Source: Neurospora intermedia
Lineage: Eukaryota; Ascomycota; Sordariomycetes; Sordariales; Sordariaceae
Length of the DNA stretch: 64,000 nucleotides
NCBI GenBank assembly: GCA_037102815.1
Contig: BTPP01000012.1
Span: 744,001 to 808,000, forward strand
Direction: 5' to 3'
The position numbers and the translations under genes are program-made. Shown one piece after another: positions 1 to 9,894 of the stretch. The notes below the pieces were generated by a model that saw only the letters and a list, made by a program, of their open reading frames with translations, had not been told where the DNA came from and did not search any database. How positions within the stretch are numbered: the first letter of the stretch is position 1; every line of letters begins with the position of its first letter.

Positions 1-1844
1 GATCAACCCGTCCGCCGACGCTAATCTTGATGATCCTGAGCCAGCTGCCGGCAACGGCCAAACACTTCCTGTCCAACTTGCCTACCTGGAGCGCGGTCTT
101 GATATGGCCATGCACGAGCAGCAACTGAGATCTGCAGCCATCAACAGGGACTTGGAACTTGCCGGCGATGCCTCCGCAGCCACCCTGTCCCAAGCCGAAA
201 AGCGCATCGAGGCCTTGAACAGGCGTGCTCACACCTTCCTGACGCAGACCATTCCCGATATCGGCACAGCGGCTCCTCCTACGGCCTCTGAAGGATCCAT
301 GGACGAGCAGCTCGACTACCTCGAGACCATCCTACGCACCATCAGAGTCGAGATGGGCCGCACACAAGGCTCGACCGCTAATAACAGTAATGCCAACAGA
401 TCCGACAGCGAGCAAGTCGAAGCCGTCCTCATGGGTCTGTGGGATATCATCCACACCGGCTTTGCAGAGATTCAGCGCCAGAAGGCTGCTCGCCGCCAGA
501 AGCGCCTGGAGATGAACCTGGCCGTCGACGAGGAGGACGAGGAATATCTTTCCGGCAGCGACGAAGCCATCGATCCTAACGAGCAATACTCTCTCCAGGG
601 CTTCTCCGCCAAGGTACAATGGCTCTATGCCCAAGCCACCAGTCTCAAGGAGCAAAAGGCTGTGCTGCAAAGACAGATCAAGCAGCAGCGCGAGCTCAAC
701 AACAAGAGCGGGTCAGAGAAGGATGCCGAGCTCCGCGCCAAGATGGAAGAACTCGAAAAGATGCGCGGCCTCATCGACGATGCCGAGGCCCGTGTCCTCG
801 AAGCAAAGGACAAGATGGAGAACGCTCTCGAGCAGATGGAGGCCATGCAGCGCACAACCGCCGAGCGCGAAGAGGCCGCCATGGCGCGCGGCGCGCAGCA
901 GACGCAGGATAAGCTCATGGAGCGTAACGCCGTCATCGCCAACCTCGAGAGCAAGTTCAACGACGTCTCCACTCGCCTGGCCGAGACGGAAGCGGACGTG
1001 GTCGATCTGCAGTCCCAGCTCCAGCAATCCGCCAAGGCCAAGGCGGCCGCGGAGAAGGCCCAGAAGGACGCCGAGGACGTCGTCGAGGGCTTGCGCAAGG
1101 AAATCAAGGACAAGGACGAGGAGCTCGAGCGCATGAACATGATGCTTGTCGAGATCAAGATGGAGATGACCATCGCCAAGGCCGAGCTTGACGGGGCCTA
1201 CGGCTCGCGCGCCGAGCGGGCCGCTCATGCAGCTGCCATCAGCAACAAGAACGAGGTGGCCGATCTGCAGGCGCAGGTGGCCAAGCTGAAGATGGAGCTG
1301 GAGAGCACGCTCAAGGACTTTGAGGCCATCACCAAGGAGTCGATTGCGGCCGAGAAGGAGAAGCTCGACTTGGAGCATAAGCTGGATGACGCGACGCAGG
1401 CCAAGGAGTCCCTGGAGAGCGAGGTGGCGGAGCTGAGAGAGAAGATGGAGAGGGAGATTAGCAGGCTCAAGGAGGAATTGGATAAGGAGCGTCTGAGACC
1501 ACCGCCTAGTCCGGCACTGAGCGCGGCGGGTAGTGCTGCCGGCGGATTGTTGAGTCCGAGAATGGGTGCGACGATGCTCAGTGAGCAGTTTAGGGCGACG
1601 ATGAAGGAGGAGAGGAAGAGGTTCAATGAGGAGATGAAGGTGAGTTTGTTTTTTTTTTTTTTCGTTTTCTATCTCTCTCATTTCAGTAATTGGTTACTAA
1701 CTTACTTCACAGGAGGAACTAGCCAAGCGTCGGAAGTTGGAGGAGGAGCTGCGCGCCTTGAGGAGAACAACATCAACAGGTGGTCTAAGTCCGGGGTTGA
1801 AGAGTCCGGCTGATCCCGGGGCACTTAGTCCTAGTATGTCATGA
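1..1844 (+). CDS. Coiled-coil Uds1-type septation protein, 3' part of gene
   Basis: The reading frame is open from the left edge, so the start lies outside the window. Exon 1 runs to 1639. An intron at 1640-1712 (73 bp) has donor GTGAGT, branch-like TTACTAAC and acceptor CAG. Exon 2 adds 43 codons and ends at TGA 1842-1844. If the intron is not removed, translation enters a run of Phe and then leaves frame, so splicing is well supported. The protein has an N-terminal helical block with the motif FSAKVQWLYAQATSLKEQK, which I recall from the fungal 'Up-regulated during septation' (Uds1) family. A long heptad-rich Glu/Lys/Ala coiled coil follows, then a Pro/Ser/Gly-rich stretch and a short basic-acidic end. 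Family members are thought to act at septa or the cell cortex as structural proteins; that role is inference. Coding-frame identity is very sure, family name moderately so. Confidence 0.82.
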
Positions 1845-4185
1845 TGATCGAGTCCTTTGAAATGAAGGCTTGGTTGGATCCTGTTTATAAACCATTCTGA
1901 ACGCGAAAACCTTTTATCTAACGAGGAACTTTACTTCTTTTTTTTTCTTCTTTTTTTTTCGTCTTCTTCTTTTGCATCATTTGCATTAACACTTTTCGAC
2001 TTGGATCGATTGCATGGACGGTTGCACATTGCGGATTGCGGATTGCGGATGGGGATGGTGATACCTACTTGTAGATTGGATGAAAGATTTGGGGGGTGAG
2101 GGCATGCAAAATAGCATCATCACCTTTATCAAACTTCGTTTTCACTTCAATGTGACTTGACTTTATCTTCATTTATCTTTTCTTATACCCGTTCACTTTA
2201 CCTGTAACATCTACTCACGCACGCCTGGGGATTCTGAGACTCAAGAATTATACCATAAGGAAGAAAGGAGGAGTTGATTTGGGTAAGTAAGTAATACTAA
2301 GAACAATCACCTCACACTATTTGGGGGGGAACCTACCTAGTCATATTTGCCTTGGTTGCTTTCCTTAACGTAGCAACCATTGGACGTGTCTTGAGTTCCA
2401 AATTCCACAAGGTTCTATCTTGTCAAGAGCAAGTAAGTAATTCGATCTCTCACCAAACATCATGAAGCGAAGCAGGTTTCCTGAAGTCTACCCAAGTTGC
2501 TCAAGTTGCTCGCTTCTTCTCATAAATATTATCTGTTTTCCGTCAGAGTGGGTGTTTCGTTGCTCACTCAGGTAAGGTACCTAATGAGTCCAGCGAGGTC
2601 TTGGTTCCTTTTGTGGGTTGTTAGGTCTAGGTTGAGGGGAGGGAGATCTAAAGCGGACTGGGGCTGCCTCGTTTTTTGTGTTCTGAAGAGACTGTCTGGA
2701 TTGAACTCGGACTTGGAGGTTCATGCCTCGTCTCTTAGTCCCGAGAGCCTTAATGGCTCGATGGGCGGAGAAGAGATGATGAGGTAGGAAGGAAGGGGCC
2801 AGTCGAAGTAAATTCGATAACAGGGAGTTCAGCAAAGGGCGGTTTTGCCGTTTATGTGTTGTTGGCTTCCGCCACTGTGCCTGCTGTTCTTTTATTCACA
2901 AATCGGCAATTGAGAGTAGATATGTCTTCTATTCACTCGTCCTTCTCGCTTGACTTCTTCAGACCCATGTCTGATCAGATAAAGTTCTCACTACCCTTCA
3001 TCATATCCGTACAGTCTCTTCAGCCGCGGTGCCCTGGGAGAAAAGAAGACTCCGATTCGGAACCGCCCCAGCCGTGGTTTCTTGCTGTTGCTTGCCGACT
3101 TAGCTGGTTGCCCTTCCGCTTTCTTGATTCAACGTCCTCACAGAGACTACTCCAGGAACGTAGAACCTATCACTATCACGGCACTGCTGGTCGATATGGT
3201 GACAATCCATCGACGGAAGCTTCTTGACCCTCGACAGCTGAAGCGCTGCAATATCAGTCCCGAGTGGGCTCGTATCCTTCCTCTCTATGCGGGCAAGCTT
3301 GAGGGCTGCCTTGATAACCTCACATTCGTCATCTACACCATGGTGCCTGACTAATCCTCCTTCCCAGTTAGAAGTTCATACAGGAAGTATACACTGAGAA
3401 GATGACCGCAGATAGCATCGTGTTCACTACTAGAATACTACTGTAGAACACATATCAAGAAAAGTCTGATCGTTGGCACCGAAGACGTTTTATCCTTTCC
3501 CTGCCATCCCGTCTATTTTCATTCGGTTTACACCTTTCTTTTGTGAAAGTTGTCTGTGTCTTCATTAAATCGGTCCTCCGGCCTCCCCCATGAAAGAGAT
3601 ATGGGAATGTATTTGTCGGTGGCTCAAATAAACATGAAGACCTGTGAGGATACGGGCCATGGAGTGTTAGGATCCTATAGTAGGTTAATAAAGGCAGGTT
3701 ATCATATCCCGAGGTCAGATCCGGTATTACTTCGCAGCCGATGATCAATCTCCCTGGCTGCCATGTCGACCTGGCATGCTACCTCTATTGACGGGTGGTT
3801 GGTTTCATGACTTGCCATTTCCTTGCCTTGTTGCAACTGTTCCTTTCATCAACCCGTCTCCATCCCAAATCTCGACGTCAGTATTGACTGTAGTCGCAAG
3901 CCACAATATAAAAGCGGCTTAAGATTTTCAAAAGTAACGCAGAAAAGGGATGGATTTACAAAACCAACAAGGCCGCAAACAACGGGTTGTCAACTTGACA
4001 TTATGGATGCCGTGTTTGCTAAGCGTCAAACATAGCAGTGAGCATGTCGTCAATTGAGGCTATACCGAAGTGAACTGAAGATTCCGTTCCGACGCGGAAG
4101 GAGTCATTGTTCGTGTTCATGGCAGGCACCCATATAGTATCCCTCGCAGGTTCGCACCGAAGGAAAGATTAAAGGCCATCATCGC
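1845..4185. other. Intergenic region, no gene supported
   Basis: The first part is probably the 3' UTR of the septation gene, with two pyrimidine-rich tracts at about 1930-1975. A 7-bp GGATTGC unit is repeated at about 2029-2050. Several open frames of 60-120 codons exist (for example 2856-3227 and 3082-3354), but they overlap each other, lack recognisable domains and have no clear introns. A TATA-like AATATAAAAGC lies near 3905-3914. Confidence 0.5.
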
Positions 4186-4317
4186 TACTTCCTTTCTTTC
4201 CAGTCCCTCGGCATCAATCAATTTACTTTCCCTTCCACCTCCCAGTTATTCACTCCATCAACTCCGCAATCTCCAGTCCTCAAACACCCTCACATTCTCC
4301 AAACTAACCTCCCCGAA
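4186..4317 (+). promoter_or_regulatory. Pyrimidine-rich leader of the secreted-protein gene
   Basis: This stretch is rich in C and T, lacks ATG, and runs directly into the start codon at 4318 with the context CCCGAAATGCAC. It looks like a typical fungal 5' leader. It supports the chosen start and the direction of transcription. Confidence 0.5.
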
Positions 4318-4963
4318 ATGCACCTCCCAACCCTCCTCACCTCCCTCGTGACCTTTGGGCTCATCACCCTCACCTCCGCCGCCGCCCTGGACACCACTAC
4401 TTCTGTTTCCACAAGCTGTTCCACATCTGATCTATCCAGCACCTATTCCGCGTCCCCATCTGCGTCCACGTCCACCACCACGTCCGCACCCGACTCGACC
4501 ACCCCCCAAACCATCAAAGAATACATCAAAAACAAACTATCCCAGAACGACACAGACACCAGCAACAGCATAACAAACAACATCACATCCATCAAGCGCG
4601 TCCAAGGACACGGAATGACCATCGAAGTTCCCACGTGCTGTTGGAGTGGATGCCGAACTTGTTCGTCGAAGCCCTGTGGGAAGGGCGTGAATGGGTGTAA
4701 TGAGTGGCCTGTATGTGTACACATTTCCTTCATTTCGTCTTGACTTCAACTTTCCACTTTACGTTCTGGTTAGTTTGATGAGACGGACGTTTTTGTTGGT
4801 TTGATGGGACGGAAAGCAACGCTGCTTTGGGTTCAGATTGGAAGCTAACGAAGACTAGTATTACTCGTGCTGCGCGACGATCATAATCTGGGATATCGGA
4901 CGGGATGCGGTGCTGGATGCGTTTACTACTGCGGGACAGAGGGTTGAGTTTCAGGATGATTGA
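4318..4963 (+). CDS. Small secreted cysteine-rich protein, one intron
   Basis: Exon 1 (4318-4710) gives 131 codons. An intron at 4711-4858 has donor GTATGT, a GCTAACG branch site and acceptor TAG. Exon 2 (4859-4963) adds 34 codons and ends in TGA, total 165 residues. Without splicing the frame stops 11 codons later. Residues 1 to about 21 form a clear signal peptide. Residues 25-65 are Ser/Thr-rich and likely O-glycosylated. There are N-glycosylation sequons near residues 77 and 88, and a Lys-Arg pair at 93-94 that would suit Kex2 processing. After it comes a compact cysteine domain: CC-x3-C-x2-C-x4-C-x6-C-x7-CC (residues 107-136). Two of the eight cysteines are supplied by exon 2. No family is recognised. 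The size and layout fit effector-like or wall-associated secreted peptides; that is inference. Confidence 0.75.
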
Positions 4964-6291
4964 GGGGGTAGTAGTGTTTGGTGGGTGGATTGTGGGTGAT
5001 CAAAAAGCAGTTGTGGGAGGTACTGGGGATGAGAAGGGGCTGTTGCACCAGGTTCAGAAGCTATTTCTAAATGACGGATGATGTAAAGATGGTGTTGATC
5101 GATTCACTGAATTCCATCTCATCTCATTCGAGGTATAGAAGAGGGATTTTGGGTGCAGTGGCCGTTCATCTACGTCCTACATGGACAAAGAATGTGCCAG
5201 GCCATTTGGTGAACAATTGATGATATCCCCGAAGGAAAAAGGAACCGAGATAATCTTCAACATAAGTCGCATACATATCTACCCCTTTTCTTGCCTCTAA
5301 TAAACTTGATCAGCCCTTAAATTAACTCCTAGGGCTGTGATTCCAGCGAGTTCCATTCGCAACGCCCTCTCTTTACAACGTACAAAAACCCAGCACATCG
5401 ACGTATCCTGCGTGCTTTTCTTGATACAGAAAATCCTTGAGACTTGGAGAATAATCGCATTACGGGACTATTTTCGACTAAACCACCGACTAATGCGGAA
5501 ATACTATCGAGTGTCTTGAAGAACATGGATGCAACCATCATCGCCTCCACCAGAGACTGGCTCTCCACCGGAAAACTGGCTCTCCAACCTTTTTCCACTC
5601 AATAGGTAGGTCTAAAGATCAACGGCAGCAGGTCAAATGACTGGATTGGGATACATAGATCATAACGCTGACAATGGGAAATCTGATTGCCATAAGGGCT
5701 GGGAGCCCAAGGGGGAGGCTCTCTCGGAAGACTATATCGCAGTAGTGCGTCTTGCGGGTTACGAAGTGAGATTCGGGTCGATACTAATGGATCTCGTCAA
5801 TCAGATCTATGAGTACTCGATTGGGGACCTGCATGCATACCTCTGTGCACCACGGAAGGCCCTGTGAAGTGGTGGAAGTGATGTGATAAACATGAAGACA
5901 AAGGAAATTGAGTAAGAAAAAAAGAAGAGTAGCCATAAGGTAATACAATGTCAAGAGCGTTGATTGAACATGAGCATAAGCTAGAGGCAGAAAAGCCGTG
6001 GAGCAAGCAACTTCTTCTCTTCCAGGCCCTCCCCCTTACTCAACTAGCTCGGTCCGTCGCTCCGGTAGATATATCGGAAGTCCGTTCACCTGCAAACACA
6101 CATGAACCCCTTAAGGTCCTTGATTATCTCCGCCTCTTCGATTTTCTGAGCTGCGGGCTGTCTATGTACCTAATGTCACTTGCATAGCCCAAAAGGTACG
6201 AAATCCTTTTTGTTCCGATGTGTCGTCGTCAGCTACAAGGCACTGGTACAAGGGATGAAATCCAAGGGTTCAAAGAAAGTCGAGTGCACAT
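4964..6291. other. Intergenic region, nothing convincing
   Basis: Only short overlapping open frames occur here, without signal peptides, domains or intron boundaries that I can support. The first few hundred bases are probably the 3' UTR of the secreted-protein gene. Confidence 0.45.
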
Positions 6292-6639
6292 GTGGCGGTA
6301 CTTACTCTCCGCGGGCTCACCACGGCGTGCCAGCCTGGGTTCGTGGTCTCTGGGAAAAGGGAACTGGGCAAATCGACCGCACTAATCACCAGTGTTCACG
6401 AGGATGCCGTTGTGGCCATACTGCGTAAATGGAGAACAGTTAAGTTGGAAGTGCGTCACCAAAATCTGCAATTTACTTCCCATGCGTGGAGTATACTTCA
6501 ATTTTCAACTAACAGTGTTCGCTCCTCCGATGATTACAAATTTTCAACTAATTCCCATGCGCTATTCTCATCAAAGACCCAAATTGATAACTCCTTCAAA
6601 CACGGCAATGATAACAAGTGTGGTCTCAATGTAAAATGA
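6292..6639 (+). pseudogene. Fragment resembling the P-loop region of an NLR-type (NACHT/NPHP3_N) protein
   Basis: In this frame the peptide around 6331-6438 reads as a short hydrophobic strand, then GKRELGKST, then a helix ending LRKW. GKRELGKS fits Walker A (GxxxxGK[ST]). The order 'hydrophobic strand - SGKxxxGKST - about 17 residues - L-x-K-W' resembles the first ATP-binding segment of fungal NACHT or NPHP3_N STAND proteins. The loop has Glu-Leu where those proteins usually have Gly-Ser. Nothing else of such a protein (Walker B, repeats) is seen nearby; before and after, the frame is short and featureless. If genuine it is a relic. The call rests on one motif, and chance is possible. Confidence 0.33.
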
Positions 6640-6700
6640 AAGACGGCTAAAGATATTACTGCCCGAGCAGTCAAGTACAAGGGGATATGGACTCTTGGCC

Positions 6701-8107
6701 TCAAAATCTAACGGTGAGTGTTCTAAGTGGGTAGATTTCGCCAATCCGTCTCCGATCAGGGTGAAGTCCGTACACGACAATGTCCAGTCTTTTCAGTGAG
6801 GGAGGAAAGGAGGTCTGAATCAGCGCAAGGGCTTCTTGAGCTGTGTTTGGTGAAGGGAGACTCTCTGGGGGCGTATCTTTATCTATGGCGTTGAGATCCA
6901 CCTAGGACAAGAGAAAATGTAAGGGCACCATGAGATATGCCAACTTTTTGAGTTCTGGTAAGCAAGACAACATCTTGGTAGGTCCAAAGCGGGTGATATT
7001 GCTCAGGTCCGCTCCGAGCCTGGCAACAAGCCACATTCCGCGGTAGCCATCAAACACTAACTCCTCTAGCGTGTCTTTGTGTTCCAAGAGAACGGAGTTC
7101 CAGTTCGATTGAGAGACAGTAAGATCTATTCTCAAAACGGCCTCATTAAAGCCCCTGAGAAGCCGAAGTGAAGTCAGGTGTACAACACTGCCCAGCCATG
7201 CATGAAGACAGTCATACAGCCAAGGGATGTGCATCAAAGAAGCCATCCCCCAGGTTGCATAACCCAAGAGCGTGATATGCTCTACGGTTGGAATACATGG
7301 CCTCCAGTTCTCGTCTCCGATTTGTCTTGGGAGGGGGTCCTTGCGTAAGCTGAGAGTTTTGAAAACTGGACGGCCAATCTCAAGAAAGGGTCCGCTAGAT
7401 TCCATTTCGTCGCACTACGCGAAGGGTCCATCGATTTGATCTCTGTCAGTACGCAGGTGCAACGCACGAAGCAATGGGGAAAGGTGAACAATAGCCCATA
7501 GGACCAAATTCAAGACTTCTCGGAAGCGATAAACGAGTATTGTGTTGCCTCCGAAAGCCATTGGTATTCGTGGTTCGCGCACATGCTTGAGGAGACTGAT
7601 ACGAAGCAACCTGGCGTTGGGAAGCTCCTCCACAATGGGCGTAAACAGGATATCGCCCAAGTGATTAACGAAATGTGCCAAAGTGACCATGCCAGAGATA
7701 TCGTCCCCAATGAAGTGCGGTCCCATATAGAATCTAGCGCATTCGTTCGAGAATATTGGTATCAGGCATCGAATGAATCTCCTGTTCTTGGGGAAGAGAA
7801 GCAGACTTCTGAGCAAGCTCATGAGGCAATAAGCACCGTTTATCGGAATTACGGCAAATAATGCTCGCTGTGCTGGACTAGACCAAGCCTTGGAAACGAG
7901 GGACAAAGCTCGAAGACACCTTTGGATAGTTTGGCAGTCGGGGGGTCGGTTCAGTGTAGTCCAGGTGAATATCCGAGGATCATCTTCTGGAAGGCTGCCG
8001 GAGCGCAGAGCCGAGTGCAGCGCTGAAGCAATGTGCCCACATACCCGATCTCTCAGGTCCGGCGGAAGCCTTTTGATGGGCGAATGCGTGTCGCCGTGGG
8101 TCGTCAT
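6701..8107 (-). pseudogene. F-box/leucine-rich-type protein gene with two in-frame TAG codons
   Basis: A single minus-strand frame runs from ATG 8107 (the open frame reaches 8149 but begins without an ATG) to TGA at about 6701. It is interrupted only by TAG at 7417-7415 and TAG at 6904-6902. The N-terminal part has an F-box-like segment: LPPDLRDRVCGHI, then after an insertion LRALSLVSKAWSSPAQRALF. Leucine-rich stretches follow (for example LSPLLRALHL, LPELKKL), as in fungal F-box proteins that bind Skp1 and select substrates for ubiquitination. The sequence keeps protein-like character on both sides of each TAG and no frame change is needed. Each TAG could come from CAG by one C-to-T change in a CpA context. 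Both also look like 3' splice sites (GCGTAG, TCCTAG), but I found no good donor giving an in-frame intron. Pseudogene, readthrough or missed introns remain possible. Confidence 0.6.
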
Positions 8108-9260
8108 TGGGAAACTGGAGGGGCGAAGGAGGTGAGTACCTAAGAACAAGCAAAGTCAGATAAGAAGCCACAGGCGAGTGTCAGACAGGAAGGACAAGAC
8201 TGACGTGGAGGAGAACTTTTGTTTATACTGCTATTGCTCTTTGAGCAGGCGGCGTGAAAGTGACGGTATTCGAGGACTGGACGTAGAAGCTGCACCGGTG
8301 ATGGTTGTGTGGCTCGACGACCTGCGACGCTTTGGCTGCCCTGTAGCGCAGCGAGTGGTTGAATTACGTATAGAGTGGGTTATCCAAAGTCGAGTACGAT
8401 AAGTAACGCGAATAAGCTAAGTTGTCTTGTACTTGATCAAGAAGAAGAAGAAGATGGTGGTGGAGAGGAGAAGGGGATGATAACTGAAATCAATGTCCTC
8501 ATAACACGATCATGCAGGTGGGTGCGTGCCTGAGGCGCTCCTTCCCGACAAACCCTCTTCACGCCTTGTCATTGCCTTTCTACATTGCCTGCTTCCTGCA
8601 GTCATGTTTGGTGGACCTGCCTTCCAATAGCTAACCACAGAGATATTGAAGCTTCACCAGGCAGGTAAAGAGAAATGCTTCTGGTGCAAAACAGCCGAGT
8701 CCATGGTAACCTGTAGCATCCCCAACAAAGTGTCGCTACAAAGGTTTCTATTACATGTACACACGCTCGACGCTGGTGGGCCGAGTAGTCGGGAGGAAAT
8801 CAAACGGACAAGCCAACCAGGGAAGGCCAGAACGGCATAATCAAACAACTGGCCGGTAAGCGGGCTGAGGAGGAAAACCATCGACAAATCATCTCGACAA
8901 CTATTGCCCATTCTCACCGGGCTTGCATGCTCCAACTCTCTCGCATCTTTCAGCAATCACTGGTTCACAGCTTCTCGCTCGAAGAAGCGAATGGTCTCGA
9001 AAAAAAAAAAAAAAAGAAAAAAAAACCGAAACCGACGAGCCATCTCCGAGCATTGCAGCAGGATATAGCGGGAGGAGTATCCTGCCGCGATTGTTGACCC
9101 AAGTTTGGCTATGTGTGATGATTTACTTGTTTTGATGATGAACAGTTCAAGTTCCGGTGGAGAAGAATGATGATGTGATGTTGTCAGACCCTTCCTCAAT
9201 CCGACATCAGCATCGCAAACCACTTCAACCAAAAAGAACCACTACATTTCGAAAAGAGAC
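8108..9260. other. Intergenic region between divergent genes
   Basis: This separates the F-box-like gene (minus) from the small secreted gene (plus), so it should hold two promoters. It contains a GAA/AAG run at about 8440-8455 and an A-rich tract at about 9001-9025. No open frame here has a recognisable domain. Confidence 0.45.
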
Positions 9261-9468
9261 ATGAGACTAACCATCGCCCTCACCTTCCTCTTCGCCACCG
9301 TTGCCCCCCGCCGCTCCTGCCGCCGAAGCCAATCCTAAAGCCTCCAAGGCTGGGATCGAGGCCCGTGACTCTTGCGGAGCCACCTGTGCCTGCCTCGACG
9401 GCAAGTGCATCTGCGCCTTCTGCGACGGAATGAGATGCTTCTGGAACTATGATGGCCAGACTTGCTAG
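9261..9468 (+). pseudogene. Small secreted 8-cysteine protein gene broken by a frameshift
   Basis: ATG 9261 opens a hydrophobic signal-peptide-like segment of about 15 residues. After a run of six C (9304-9309) the frame enters an Arg-rich stretch and stops at TAA 9336-9338. The other frame from the C run continues to TAG 9466-9468. It has an Ala-rich pro-segment and then eight cysteines spaced C-x3-C-x-C-x4-C-x-C-x2-C-x4-C-x8-C. The two halves match a normal small secreted cysteine-rich protein of about 68 residues, apart from one base in the C run. The family is not recognised; effector-like or antimicrobial-like roles are only inference. The break may be a real inactivation or a homopolymer sequencing error. 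Confidence 0.6.
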
Positions 9469-9894
9469 ATGCGGCGGAAAATGAGTGGTTCACTACTTCT
9501 TCTTGTAGTAAGATCTTCTTGATCGAAGATTCCGCTCGTAGGTAAGCATGTGAGGTTCCAAAAACGCCAGCTTAAGGTTGAGTTAAAAGCCTACTAGCAT
9601 GCATGCTCGGTCGTCATTCTTGACTAGGCGGCTGTTGTAGCCTCGACCTGGAAGTAAGCAGGAGTTTGGAAGGTGCAATGGTATCCTGGGTATATTGGCG
9701 GGGCATTTAAGCTGTCTTTCTGGGTTTTCGAGTCTTGGGCTTCCTTTTCCTCCAATCAACGAGAACATTGGCTGCAACTGAAGTTGGCGGCCAACCACCA
9801 CGACAACAACATCACAAGCCCATTCACATCAGTAATTGAACACTACCTCGATTATCTCATAGAAGCCCTCGCACAATCTCAACACCGCCCAGAT
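9469..9894. other. Spacer and probable leader of the HET gene
   Basis: The HET frame is open upstream to 9673, but that 74-codon extension lacks HET-like features. I treat it as 5' leader. Confidence 0.4.

Noticed and set aside
625-1626. Long minus-strand and alternative-frame ORFs over the septation gene
   Set aside because: They are shadows of the GC-biased coiled-coil coding frame.
3082-3354. 90-codon frame with helical character near its end
   Set aside because: No recognised domain, no leader or intron; kept only as intergenic.
9673-9894. 74-codon N-terminal extension of the HET protein
   Set aside because: No HET-like feature lies in it, and the typical N-terminus starts just after ATG 9895.
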